This document shows, piece after piece, positions 16,964-26,329 of a stretch of 64,000 nucleotides of DNA. The position numbers and the translations under genes are program-made. Location: contig NZ_CP182485.1 in NCBI RefSeq assembly GCF_048282545.1, positions 1,984,001-2,048,000 on the forward strand. Reading direction: 5' to 3'. Within the stretch, counting starts at the first letter, position 1. Every line of letters begins with the position of its first letter. The notes beneath the pieces are model-generated. The model did no database searches. It had not been told where the DNA came from and saw only the letters and a program-made list of their open reading frames with translations. This DNA is from Opacimonas immobilis. GTDB taxonomy: Bacteria; Pseudomonadota; Gammaproteobacteria; Enterobacterales; Alteromonadaceae.

Positions 16964-19900
16964 ATGAGTTCATTTTTATCAATTACCTTACCCGATGAGG
17001 TAGGTGTCGGCAAACTTCCCCCTCACTTAGGATGGGGCGAATTACACGGAGCAAGCAAGGCACTTGCCATCGCTCAAGCCCTTGAAGTTGAACAGCGGCC
17101 AATCGTTATTTTAACGCCAACGATGAACAGTGCGGTGCGTTTAGCAACTGAGATTCCGATCTTTGCTAAATCAAAAATACACATTCAGATTTTTCCAGAC
17201 TGGGAAACTTTGCCGTATGACCATTTTTCTCCACATCAAGATATCGTTTCACAACGGCTAGAAACATTATACGAACTGACGCAAAGCAATATTCAATGCA
17301 TTATTGTGCCAATGAAAACGGCACTGCAACGTCTTGCGCCAACCGACTACCTTGCGCACTATGCGTTATACCTCAAGCGCGGACAAACCTTAGATGTGAA
17401 CGCATTTCGCCTGCAACTCGAACAAGCCGGTTACTTGCATGTATCACAAGTGATGAGTCACAGTGAATTCAGCGTCCGAGGCTCAATCATTGACTTATTC
17501 CCAATGGGCTCAGATAAACCATTTCGGGTGGATTTGTTTGACGATGAAATTGACTCTATTCGCTTTTTTAACACTTCTGACCAGCGTTCTGGCGAAGCAG
17601 TTGATGAAATTAAACTCTTACCAGCCAGAGAGTTTCCTACTGATAGCAATGCGTTAACCTTATTTCGTCAACAGTATCTAGAATTATTTCCTGATTACAC
17701 GAGCAAAGATTCGGCGTTTACGCAAATTACCAAAGGTATGATGCCAGGAGGCGTGGAATACTACTTGCCCCTATTTTTTGGGACAACGTCCACGTTGTTT
17801 GACTATCTTCCCAAGCACACTCTGTTGATGTTAGATGAAGATCTAGAAAGTGCGGCACAGCGCTTTTGGCAAGATTTATCTCACCGCTATGAGCAGTATC
17901 GCTACAATGTCGAGCGCCCCTTGCTCGCACCAGAGAAACTGTATTTGGATAAAAACACTTGCTTTGGGCTGTTCAAGGCTTTTGCTCGGATCAGCCTCAG
18001 TGAGAGCAAAACTGCCAGTAAAGGGAGTCGAGAGAATTTTGGGTGTTTACCTGTGCCTGAAATCGCCGTTGATGGCAGCAAAAAAATCCCGTTTATGGCC
18101 TTGGATAACTTCATTAAAAGCTGTCCGGCCAGCACGCGGGTTGTGTTCTGTGCAGAAACCCAAGGCCGTAAAGAAAACCTACTGCAACTGCTCAAAAAAA
18201 CCTCGTTAAAACCGGTCAGCATAGCGCATTTTAGTGACGCATTTTCATGTTCCAGCCTTGTCAGTATTATGGTGGGCAGAGTTGAGCATTCATTTATCTA
18301 TAAAGATACGCGCGAAACGTTAGTCTTTATCACCGAAACGCAACTACTCGGCCATCAAATCACTATGAAGCGGCGACGCGACCAGCGTCAAGCGACGGAT
18401 GAAGGCGCGATCATTCGCAACCTCGCAGAACTCAGTGCGGGGCAACCCATTGTGCATATTGATCACGGAGTGGGACGATTTATCGGACTCGAAATCATTG
18501 CTGCAGGTGACGTAGAAACCGAGTTTATGGCCATTGAGTATGCCAAAGGGGCCAAACTCTACGTACCGGTAGCTTCATTGCACGCCATATCACGATACAG
18601 CGGTGGTGATCCAGAACATGCTCCATTACATGCTCTTGGCTCAGATGCATGGTCAAAAGCCAAAGAAAAAGCCGCTAAAAAAGTGCGCGATGTCGCCGCA
18701 GAATTGCTCAATGTGTATGCGCAGCGCGCCGCCAAACCAGGCTATGCACATGGCATTGATTGGGATGCTTATCAGCAATTTGCCAATAGCTTTCCATATG
18801 ATGAAACCCCAGATCAAGCGCAAGCCATTGCAGCGGTATTAAATGATATGGGAAGTGCTTCAACCATGGATCGCTTAGTCTGTGGGGATGTGGGCTTTGG
18901 CAAAACCGAAGTGGCTATGCGTGCAGCGTTTATCGCCGCGCATCAAGGCAAGCAAGTCGCAATACTCGTACCGACTACCCTACTTGCCCAACAGCACTTT
19001 GAGAATTTTGTAAATCGCTTTAATGATTGGCCATTTAATATCCAAGTGTTATCACGATTTAGCTCAGCCAAAGAACAAAAAGCCACTCTCGCACAAATTA
19101 CCAGTGGTCAAGCGGATATCGTAGTCGGAACTCACAAGTTACTCTCTGCGGATGTCAAATTTGCGGATCTAGGTCTGGTCATCATTGATGAAGAACATCG
19201 CTTTGGGGTCAGACAAAAAGACAAATTTAAGGCGCTGCGCGCGGATGTAGATATTCTCACGCTGACAGCTACGCCGATACCTCGTACCTTGAACATGGCC
19301 ATGAGTGGGATGAGAGACTTATCTATCATCGCAACCCCACCAGCAAAACGTTTGCCAATCAAAACCTTTGTGATGCAGCGACGAGAAGACATCATTCGCG
19401 AAGCCATTATGCGCGAATTATTGCGTGGTGGACAAGTGTATTTTTTGCACAACGATATCGCCACTATCGAAAAAACCCGTCAAGAGTTACTCGAAATCAC
19501 ACCCGAAGCTAGAATTGCGGTTGGTCATGGGCAAATGAAAGAGCGCGAACTCGAGACCGTTATGGATGATTTCTATCATCAGCGCTATAACGTATTACTA
19601 TGTACTACGATCATAGAAACCGGTATCGACGTCCCCACTGCCAATACCATTATTATGGATAGAGCCGACCATCTAGGTCTAGCACAATTACACCAACTCA
19701 GAGGCCGTGTTGGACGCTCACACCATCAAGCTTATGCATATTTGCTAACTCCTCACCCGCGGCGCATGACCAAAGATGCGGCGAAGCGTCTCGAAGCCAT
19801 TAGCTCACTAGAAGATCTCGGTGCAGGTTTTGCGTTGGCTACACACGACTTAGAAATCCGCGGTGCAGGAGAACTATTAGGTGATGGGCAGTCTGGACAA

Positions 19901-20452
19901 ATCGCGTCAATTGGTTTCAGCCTTTATATGGATATGTTAGATAAAGCGGTAAAAGCGATTCAAGAAGGAAAAGAACCAGTTCTGACCGAAAGTATTAGCG
20001 ATGATAGTGAAATTGAACTGCGCATCCCTGCTTTGATACCCCAAGATTATATGGGCGATGTCAACATGCGTTTATCCATCTATAAGCGACTTGCTTCATG
20101 CCAAGACCAAGCAAGCATTGATGAGCTACAAGTAGAGCTGATTGACCGCTTTGGTTTATTGCCCGAGGCGGCAAAACACTTATTTATGTTAGCCAGCTTT
20201 AAACTTATCGCCAAGCACATTGGCATTAAAAAGATTGAAGCGAACGCCAAAGGTGGTATGGTGGAATTTGCGCAAGATGCCAAAATTAACCCTGGCTGGT
20301 TGATCAAGCTGGTGCAATCGCAACCGAATATTTATCAATTTGCTGGCCCAACCAAGTTAATTGTAAATCAATCTGCCCCCTTTGCAGCGGCTCGAATTGA
20401 ATGGGTGGAACAATTATTATTAGGATTCTATGAAGAAGGATTGGCGGCTTAA
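16964..20452 (+). CDS. mfd: Transcription-repair coupling factor
   Basis: Mfd releases RNA polymerase stalled at DNA damage and recruits UvrA. The 1162 residues are typical. Order: UvrB-like N-terminal module (1-350), the RNA-polymerase-interacting CarD-like domain (HIDHGVGRFIGLE near 500), RecG-like translocase motor with Walker A GDVGFGKTE near 640 and DEEHRFGVRQKDKF near 741, a TRG region near 935-960, and the C-terminal D7 domain. The start codon is weakly supported by a Shine-Dalgarno. csiV begins on the base after the stop, so the two genes are likely one transcript. Confidence 0.98.
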   Translation: MSSFLSITLPDEVGVGKLPPHLGWGELHGASKALAIAQALEVEQRPIVILTPTMNSAVRLATEIPIFAKSKIHIQIFPDWETLPYDHFSPHQDIVSQRLETLYELTQSNIQCIIVPMKTALQRLAPTDYLAHYALYLKRGQTLDVNAFRLQLEQAGYLHVSQVMSHSEFSVRGSIIDLFPMGSDKPFRVDLFDDEIDSIRFFNTSDQRSGEAVDEIKLLPAREFPTDSNALTLFRQQYLELFPDYTSKDSAFTQITKGMMPGGVEYYLPLFFGTTSTLFDYLPKHTLLMLDEDLESAAQRFWQDLSHRYEQYRYNVERPLLAPEKLYLDKNTCFGLFKAFARISLSESKTASKGSRENFGCLPVPEIAVDGSKKIPFMALDNFIKSCPASTRVVFCAETQGRKENLLQLLKKTSLKPVSIAHFSDAFSCSSLVSIMVGRVEHSFIYKDTRETLVFITETQLLGHQITMKRRRDQRQATDEGAIIRNLAELSAGQPIVHIDHGVGRFIGLEIIAAGDVETEFMAIEYAKGAKLYVPVASLHAISRYSGGDPEHAPLHALGSDAWSKAKEKAAKKVRDVAAELLNVYAQRAAKPGYAHGIDWDAYQQFANSFPYDETPDQAQAIAAVLNDMGSASTMDRLVCGDVGFGKTEVAMRAAFIAAHQGKQVAILVPTTLLAQQHFENFVNRFNDWPFNIQVLSRFSSAKEQKATLAQITSGQADIVVGTHKLLSADVKFADLGLVIIDEEHRFGVRQKDKFKALRADVDILTLTATPIPRTLNMAMSGMRDLSIIATPPAKRLPIKTFVMQRREDIIREAIMRELLRGGQVYFLHNDIATIEKTRQELLEITPEARIAVGHGQMKERELETVMDDFYHQRYNVLLCTTIIETGIDVPTANTIIMDRADHLGLAQLHQLRGRVGRSHHQAYAYLLTPHPRRMTKDAAKRLEAISSLEDLGAGFALATHDLEIRGAGELLGDGQSGQIASIGFSLYMDMLDKAVKAIQEGKEPVLTESISDDSEIELRIPALIPQDYMGDVNMRLSIYKRLASCQDQASIDELQVELIDRFGLLPEAAKHLFMLASFKLIAKHIGIKKIEANAKGGMVEFAQDAKINPGWLIKLVQSQPNIYQFAGPTKLIVNQSAPFAAARIEWVEQLLLGFYEEGLAA

Positions 20453-21496
20453 ATGAGCTTTGATACGCACCAAAAAAAGTTACACATAACCATAAAAGCA
20501 TTGCTCGTAGCCCTTGTTTTTATTGGTCTAAACTTCAATTTTGCGAATGCACAACAAAACGACACTATAGACTGGTGGTTTGACGTTGAAGTATTGATAT
20601 TCAAGTACAATTCCGCTCCTGAAGAAGTGCAAGAACAGTTTGCTTCCAATCTCAAAATAGATGTGGCTCAATCCAATTCCAGCTTATTTTTCGACCAACT
20701 CTTGCCGAATTTACGTTGGTTATATCTGGCGCTGCCAGTGTGTGATACCGAAACAATTCAGGCTTTGATTCATTGCCGACCTGAGGCGCTACCCTTTAAG
20801 CCAATTTCCATTCCAGCTATATCATTAGAAGACATTAATCGCGTTCCGGTCATCATAGATGGAGTCATCATTCCTTATCCTGACACCATACATTTTTTGC
20901 CCGCAGCAGAAAGGGAGCTAATCGAGCTGTATAAAAATATACGCTGGGACAAAACCACAACCCCTCTGCTCCATTCTGTGTGGCGACAACCGGTAATGGT
21001 CGGTGAAGAAAACGCGACTCCAATCAGGATAGTTGCTGGAACAAACTTAACCTACGTAACACCCGAGATCATACCCATCAGTGAGGATAATACCGAGATC
21101 GAGGAAACGGCAATTAACACTGTGCAAAATATTGAGTATGACTTACCTGCTCAAATCCGCGCGAATCTCACCGCACCAGATACCGTCATCTATTCCGATC
21201 AAATCGACCCCATCACCGAAGTAGAATATACCCAAGCTCAATTTGAACTAGACGGAATATTTAACGTATTTATTCGGTATGTGAATGGTGTTCCATACCT
21301 GCACATTGATGCGCATTTGGGATTTTATACCCTAGAAAATGGGCTACTGCTCCCACATGAATTTAAACAACGACGTCGAATCATTTCACAGCAGGTGCAT
21401 TATTTTGACCATCCTTATTTTGGCATGATTGTTAAGTTACGTCGCTATAAACGCCCGGTAAAAGAGGTTTCCATAGAGCATGAAGATCTATACTAA
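20453..21496 (+). CDS. csiV: CsiV family periplasmic protein
   Basis: A 347-residue exported protein of the CsiV family (PF10972), described in Vibrio as a peptidoglycan-binding partner required for cell separation under D-amino-acid stress. An N-terminal signal peptide ends around FANA (residue 33). The family segments WWFDVEVLIFK and LLHSVWRQPV are visible, as is the C-terminal HIDAHLGFYTL and RRIISQQVHYFDHPYFG region. The location directly after mfd is the same as in Vibrio and Shewanella. The 3' end overlaps the next gene by 17 bp. Confidence 0.85.
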   Translation: MSFDTHQKKLHITIKALLVALVFIGLNFNFANAQQNDTIDWWFDVEVLIFKYNSAPEEVQEQFASNLKIDVAQSNSSLFFDQLLPNLRWLYLALPVCDTETIQALIHCRPEALPFKPISIPAISLEDINRVPVIIDGVIIPYPDTIHFLPAAERELIELYKNIRWDKTTTPLLHSVWRQPVMVGEENATPIRIVAGTNLTYVTPEIIPISEDNTEIEETAINTVQNIEYDLPAQIRANLTAPDTVIYSDQIDPITEVEYTQAQFELDGIFNVFIRYVNGVPYLHIDAHLGFYTLENGLLLPHEFKQRRRIISQQVHYFDHPYFGMIVKLRRYKRPVKEVSIEHEDLY

Positions 21497-21992
21497 AACA
21501 GGGGATCAAGGACAAACCCAAGTGTATTTACAAGATATGGAGCGTCGCAACAAAGACGATGTGCTGTTGGACGTGTATGGTACGCTTGATGAGCTTAATG
21601 CACATATTGGTCTGGCACACAGTCTCTATCGTGATGTTGCGTTGGACTTGCCCAGTATTCAACAGGCGCTCTTCACCTTGGGATTTGTATTATCTGCCGA
21701 TGCAGAACTCACCGAGCAACAAGTTAGCACGCTTGAATCGCAAATAGACGAAATGACCGCACAATTGCCCGTACAAACTACGTTTATTTTACCCGGGGGG
21801 CATACTGCAGCCGCGCAACTGCATGTTGCAAGAACCGTGGCTCGACGGGCAGAACGACATTTGGTGCATCTAGCACATGATAACGACGTGCCTCCTGCTG
21901 TGTTACAATACATCAATCGCTTGTCCGATTACTTGTTTGTGGCGGCGCGCTGGGTTAACTTTCAGACTCAGACAAAGGAAGTAACAGTTTAG
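21480..21992 (+). CDS. Cob(I)alamin adenosyltransferase, PduO type
   Basis: Transfers adenosyl from ATP to cob(I)alamin, forming adenosylcobalamin. The N-terminal ATP-binding signature IYTKTGDQGQTQVYL, then VYGTLDELNAHIG, and the C-terminal RTVARRAERHLV and YINRLSDYLFVAARW are typical of the PduO class. The 170 residues are at the short end of the usual length. No cobalamin-dependent enzyme is in this window. It overlaps csiV at its 5' end by 17 bp and the convergent nagZ by 38 bp at its 3' end. Confidence 0.92.
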   Translation: MKIYTKTGDQGQTQVYLQDMERRNKDDVLLDVYGTLDELNAHIGLAHSLYRDVALDLPSIQQALFTLGFVLSADAELTEQQVSTLESQIDEMTAQLPVQTTFILPGGHTAAAQLHVARTVARRAERHLVHLAHDNDVPPAVLQYINRLSDYLFVAARWVNFQTQTKEVTV

Positions 21993-22977
21993 TTAAGTTG
22001 TGCTTAGCGTTCTCATATTGATATTGATGACGTTCAAGTTGTGTGTGTACACTGTGGATCAAATCCTGAGGCTGGCTCGAATACTGTTGGAGACTATCTG
22101 TATCATAAGGCACATTGTCGAGCGCTTGAATGACGCCTTGTCGGTCATTGCATACCAGCGCCATATCGCAACCTGCATGCAGTGCTGTCATTACTCTTTG
22201 CGCCATGTCGCCCGCCACCTGCGCGGCATGCATGCCCAAGTCATCGGAAAAAATCACCCCATTAAAGCCTAATTTGTTGCGCAAGATATCTTGTAACCAT
22301 ATGCGAGAAAAGCCAGCAGGTTGCTCATCTACTGCAGGATAAATCACATGTGCGGGCATCACTGAATCGAGCCCTATACTGTTGATGATGTTGGCAAATA
22401 TCTGCATATCCTGCTGTTCAATCAGTGCATAAGCACGACTGTCAATGGCCTGATCAATATGTGAATCTGCCACAACACTGCCATGACCGGGAAAATGTTT
22501 CCCCGTTGCAGCCATGCCGATGTCTTTCAACCCTGCAATAAAAGCTTTGGCTTGCTCGATAATGTCGTCAACCGACGATCCAAACGCCCTATCGCCAATG
22601 ACTTGGCTGATACCATTAATATCTAATACCGGCGCAAGTGCCAAATCAACACCGTGAGCAAAACATTCATAGGCAATAATCTGACCCGCGCAGCGAGCAG
22701 CCTCTTGTGGTTGTGCGGTAAAGGCGAGCTTGTTCATCGCAGGTAATCCAAAAAATCCCTCACGAAAGCGTTGCACACGGCCCCCTTCATGATCAGTCGC
22801 AATCAGCAATGGCTTACCTGCAGCCTTACGCATTGCCTGTGTTAATGCACTCAATTGCTTGGGTTCATGATAATTCCGTGCAAATAGAATTACCCCACCC
22901 GTTAATGGATGAGCAAGAATTTCTTTATCTTCAGCGGACAGCTCATAGCCCGCCACATCAAGCATAATTGGGTGCAT
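21955..22977 (-). CDS. nagZ: Beta-N-acetylhexosaminidase
   Basis: Cytoplasmic glycoside hydrolase family 3 enzyme that removes GlcNAc from GlcNAc-anhydroMurNAc peptides during murein recycling. The 340 residues start MHPIMLDVAGYELSAEDKEI, as in other NagZ proteins. Substrate and catalytic elements are clear: TDHEGGRVQRF (61-71), KHFPGHGSVVADSHID (160-175), with the general acid/base His loop, and the nucleophile Asp in IFSDDLGMH (D245 or D246). Its 3' end overlaps the convergent adenosyltransferase gene. Confidence 0.96.
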   Translation of the reverse strand: MHPIMLDVAGYELSAEDKEILAHPLTGGVILFARNYHEPKQLSALTQAMRKAAGKPLLIATDHEGGRVQRFREGFFGLPAMNKLAFTAQPQEAARCAGQIIAYECFAHGVDLALAPVLDINGISQVIGDRAFGSSVDDIIEQAKAFIAGLKDIGMAATGKHFPGHGSVVADSHIDQAIDSRAYALIEQQDMQIFANIINSIGLDSVMPAHVIYPAVDEQPAGFSRIWLQDILRNKLGFNGVIFSDDLGMHAAQVAGDMAQRVMTALHAGCDMALVCNDRQGVIQALDNVPYDTDSLQQYSSQPQDLIHSVHTQLERHQYQYENAKHNLTKLLLPLSESES

Positions 22978-23062
22978 ATCGTTGCAAAAAAAGATGTGTT
23001 AATACTTGCATTTTAAGCTATGGTATTACAAAAAAATACAATAAATTCTCATAGGAGTTGTT

Positions 23063-25369
23063 TTGCGCCTGGTTAAAATCATCTGTTTAGTTGTTATCGG
23101 TATACTCCTCATTGCCATCGGTATGGTTTGGGTAGTGGTTGAAAAGTCCTTACCCGTAATCGATGGCGAGAAAGAACATTCATATATCCAACATTCTGTC
23201 ATTATTCATCGCGACGAATATGGCGTACCAAATATTCAAGCCCAATCAAAAGTGGATGCGATGTATGCCTTAGGCTATGTACATGCTCAAGACCGCTGGT
23301 TTCAAATGGATTTACTGCGACGCAATGCCGCGGGTGAGTTGTCTGAGCTGTTTGGCAAAGGGGCGTTGTCCCGAGACAAAAAAGCGCGTTTTCATCAATT
23401 TAGGCAGCGTGCCGAGGTCATTTTCGCCTCGCTACCTGAATCACAACAACTGACCTTGCAACGCTATGCTCAAGGCGTCAATCAAGCGCTTGCAGAGATG
23501 TCCACGAAACCATTTGAATATTGGTTAGTCGGCGCTGAGATAAAGCCGTGGGTACCTGAAGATTCGTTGCTAGTTATCTATTCGATGTATCTAGATTTAC
23601 AAGGTGGACAAGTCAAACGCGATTTGGCTCTGACTATAGTGGAAGAAGAATTTGGTTCAGCGATGGTCGATTTTGTGTTGCAACCCTCTTTTGCCCAAGC
23701 GTCCTTGGATCAAATCGACATCCCTCTTAGCCAAGCGCCGATCCCTAAACTGCCAACGAGCGCTTCATCAGCCCGTACCGATCGGCAAACTCAAAAACAA
23801 GCGAATATTCAGCATGATTTTGCTGACCGCGATATGGATATTGGCAGTAATAACTGGGCAGTATCAGGCCAGCATACACCAGATGGTTTGTCATTATTAT
23901 CCAATGACATGCACCTGGGTTTGAACGTCCCGGCGATTTGGTACAAAGCCAAATTAGACTATATCCAAACCGAGGTGGCAGGAGTTTCGTTACCCGGCGC
24001 ACCAGGTATTGTGGTAGGTGCCACGCCTAATGTGGCATGGGGATTTACTAACGCCAATTTGGATAACGTTGACTGGATACGATTACCCGAAAATGTCCAG
24101 CTTACCGAGGTGGTTGAAACGATATTCACACCAGAAGGTAACGAAGCATACACAATTGAAATGTCCGAATTTGGGCCAGTCAAGAGCATAGGCGAACAGC
24201 GTTATGCATTAAGCTGGGTGGCACACAAACCCTATGCTAATAATTTTGCATTACTGGATTTTGCTGAAGCAAAAAAACTTGATGAATTGCATGCTATTGC
24301 GGCGAATGTGCGTATCCCAGTCCAAAATATGATGGCCGCAGACCGTACTGGCAACATCAGCTATCGTCCAACCGGTGCCATCACGCAGAGGACACCCAAA
24401 CAAGCAACAGCCATATCACCGCTGAGCTATGACGATGCTTGGCAGTTACCTGAAATGACTCCTCCTATTTATCGCTCTCCACAATATCCTAAGCTCTGGA
24501 CGGCAAATGCTCGAGTATTATCGAGCGATGAAATTACTCGCTTCGGCGATGGTGGTTATGCCTTGGGGATCAGAGGTGAACAAATTGCCCAACGCTTGCT
24601 CAATAAAGATAGTTTTACTGAAACTGACTTTATGGCATTGCAGCTAGACAATAGAGCCTTGTTTATTCGTTACTGGCGTGACTTATTACTTGATACTTTG
24701 CGCAAAACACCCGCGCAATACGCAACAGATATTGACATATTAGAGCGCTGGCAGGCCTGTGCGTGTTCTTCTGACGTAGGTTATACATTGGCTCGGAAAT
24801 TTCGCTCTGAAGTGGTTAATACCGTATTTGCGCCATTGTATTTTGCGTTAAAAAAACGCGACGTAGAGTTTTGGCCCATCAATCGTCATTTAGAGCCGGC
24901 ACTAAGACAGATCCTGCAGCAACAACCTATATCCTGGTTACCTGACGATGCATCCGATTATGCGGCAATGCTCAGGAGCAGTTATGATAGAGCCATTGTC
25001 AAATTATTAAACAAACACGGCTCAGATATTCAACAATATACATGGGGGACAGTCAATGCTCTGAATATTCGCCATCCCATCAGTCAGCAAGTACCGATTT
25101 TATCCGGTTGGCTCGATATGCCAGTGATTGCGGGCTTTGGTGATAGCTATATGCCAGCAGTACAAAATGGCAACCACGGGGCATCACAGCGTTTTATCAT
25201 TGCCCCAGGTCGTTGGGAAGATGCCATCATGACGGTTCCTGGTGGACAATCAGGGCATCCATTATCACCTTTTTATCGCAAGGGCTTTGATGATTATGCT
25301 GCTCACAGCAAACGTCCGTTATTACCGGGCGCACCTGCTCATACTTTACGACTCAAACCGATTAACTGA
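23063..25369 (+). CDS. Penicillin acylase family protein
   Basis: N-terminal-nucleophile hydrolase of the penicillin/acyl-homoserine-lactone acylase family. A hydrophobic segment at residues 5-27 suggests export or membrane anchoring. The alpha-chain region (about 35-230) includes YGVPNIQA and YVHAQDRWFQMDLLRR. The predicted autoprocessing site is Gly261-Ser262 in DIGSNNWAVSG, making Ser262 the catalytic N terminus of the beta chain. The C-terminal PGGQSGHPLSPFY is also typical. The 768-residue length fits. The start is TTG at 23063, supported by AGGAG five bases upstream. Substrate (beta-lactam, acyl-homoserine lactone, other amides) cannot be told from sequence. Confidence 0.9.
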   Translation: MRLVKIICLVVIGILLIAIGMVWVVVEKSLPVIDGEKEHSYIQHSVIIHRDEYGVPNIQAQSKVDAMYALGYVHAQDRWFQMDLLRRNAAGELSELFGKGALSRDKKARFHQFRQRAEVIFASLPESQQLTLQRYAQGVNQALAEMSTKPFEYWLVGAEIKPWVPEDSLLVIYSMYLDLQGGQVKRDLALTIVEEEFGSAMVDFVLQPSFAQASLDQIDIPLSQAPIPKLPTSASSARTDRQTQKQANIQHDFADRDMDIGSNNWAVSGQHTPDGLSLLSNDMHLGLNVPAIWYKAKLDYIQTEVAGVSLPGAPGIVVGATPNVAWGFTNANLDNVDWIRLPENVQLTEVVETIFTPEGNEAYTIEMSEFGPVKSIGEQRYALSWVAHKPYANNFALLDFAEAKKLDELHAIAANVRIPVQNMMAADRTGNISYRPTGAITQRTPKQATAISPLSYDDAWQLPEMTPPIYRSPQYPKLWTANARVLSSDEITRFGDGGYALGIRGEQIAQRLLNKDSFTETDFMALQLDNRALFIRYWRDLLLDTLRKTPAQYATDIDILERWQACACSSDVGYTLARKFRSEVVNTVFAPLYFALKKRDVEFWPINRHLEPALRQILQQQPISWLPDDASDYAAMLRSSYDRAIVKLLNKHGSDIQQYTWGTVNALNIRHPISQQVPILSGWLDMPVIAGFGDSYMPAVQNGNHGASQRFIIAPGRWEDAIMTVPGGQSGHPLSPFYRKGFDDYAAHSKRPLLPGAPAHTLRLKPIN

Positions 25370-25468
25370 CGTGGAACTGACTCACCATATCATTGAAGCG
25401 TTGTGACGATAAAGAAAGTTCTTGCGACTAACGTCGTTTCGGCATATTTAAAAAGGCTAAAGAATTAT

Positions 25469-26047
25469 TTAGCTCGAATGAACCATTTTTTGTCGCCATA
25501 AAGTCGCGGCTTCCTGAAAATGGGCCTTGGTGGGAACCGAGAGGCCGTCTTGATTGGCAAGAGATAGCGCGATTTGTTCGATTAATTGATTACGCCGAAT
25601 AATGAGTTGCTCAGCGTCTTTAAACAAATCTCTCGCTTCTGGGTATTGTGCTTTAATATCATCAATATTCTCAAGGTTAATATAAGCACGGTGTACAGCA
25701 GTATTAAACATTTCGCGTTTAGCATGATACCTCAAATAATCCAAAAGCGGTTCAGACGCTAAGAAAGACAACTGAGAGTCGCTAAAACCGAGTTTTTCGG
25801 CGGTTGCAACAAGTTCAGTCTGTACTTCGAGCAATATCTTGGGGTTGTCCTCAACCACAGAAAACAACGCCTTTTCAGTGACTTCAGGGACACTTAAAAG
25901 CTGTGTCATAGACACACCTGAAGGCGATACGGAAGACTCTAATTGGCGAGGCTGGGTAAACCAGTCAATGACAACATAAAGGATTGCGGTAAGGACTACC
26001 GCAATCAGAATGTAAAAATATGGGGGGTTATTTTGGAGGCGGTGCAT
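25469..26047 (-). CDS. Membrane-anchored protein of unknown function
   Basis: A 192-residue protein not recognised as a known family. One membrane segment lies near residues 12-31 (ILIAVVLTAILYVVIDW); the remainder looks soluble, helical and charged, and probably faces the periplasm. I prefer the ATG at 26047, which overlaps the ihfA stop by 20 bp; a GTG at 26056 is also possible. The overlap implies coupled translation with ihfA and makes it the last gene of the thrS-to-ihfA string. No signal or catalytic motif is evident. Confidence 0.65.
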   Translation of the reverse strand: MHRLQNNPPYFYILIAVVLTAILYVVIDWFTQPRQLESSVSPSGVSMTQLLSVPEVTEKALFSVVEDNPKILLEVQTELVATAEKLGFSDSQLSFLASEPLLDYLRYHAKREMFNTAVHRAYINLENIDDIKAQYPEARDLFKDAEQLIIRRNQLIEQIALSLANQDGLSVPTKAHFQEAATLWRQKMVHSS

Positions 26048-26324
26048 TTTCCACACGGGATTTGAGTTTTTGCCCTGGTTTAAAGGTCACCACACGACGA
26101 GCTTTGATCGGAATATCTTCGCCTGTTTTGGGGTTTCGACCTGGTCGCTCACTCTTAGTGCGCAAATCAAAATTGCCAAAACCAGATAACTTAACTTGAG
26201 TCCCATCTTCAAGAGCTTGCTTGATCTCTTCAAAAAAAGCCTCTACCAAATCCTTTGCCTCTTTCTTGTTTAAGCCAAGTTTTTCGACTAAATGTTCAGC
26301 CATTTCTGCTTTGGTTAATGCCAT
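26028..26324 (-). CDS. ihfA: Integration host factor, alpha subunit
   Basis: Small HU-family DNA-bending protein; with IhfB it bends DNA in recombination, replication initiation and transcription. The 98 residues show MALTKAEMAEHLVEKLGLNK at the N terminus and the arm region GFGNFDLRTKSERPGRNPKT, with the Pro that intercalates into DNA. It starts 5 bp after the pheT stop, the same arrangement as in E. coli. Confidence 0.97.
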   Translation of the reverse strand: MALTKAEMAEHLVEKLGLNKKEAKDLVEAFFEEIKQALEDGTQVKLSGFGNFDLRTKSERPGRNPKTGEDIPIKARRVVTFKPGQKLKSRVENAPPPK

Positions 26325-26329
26325 GTGCT

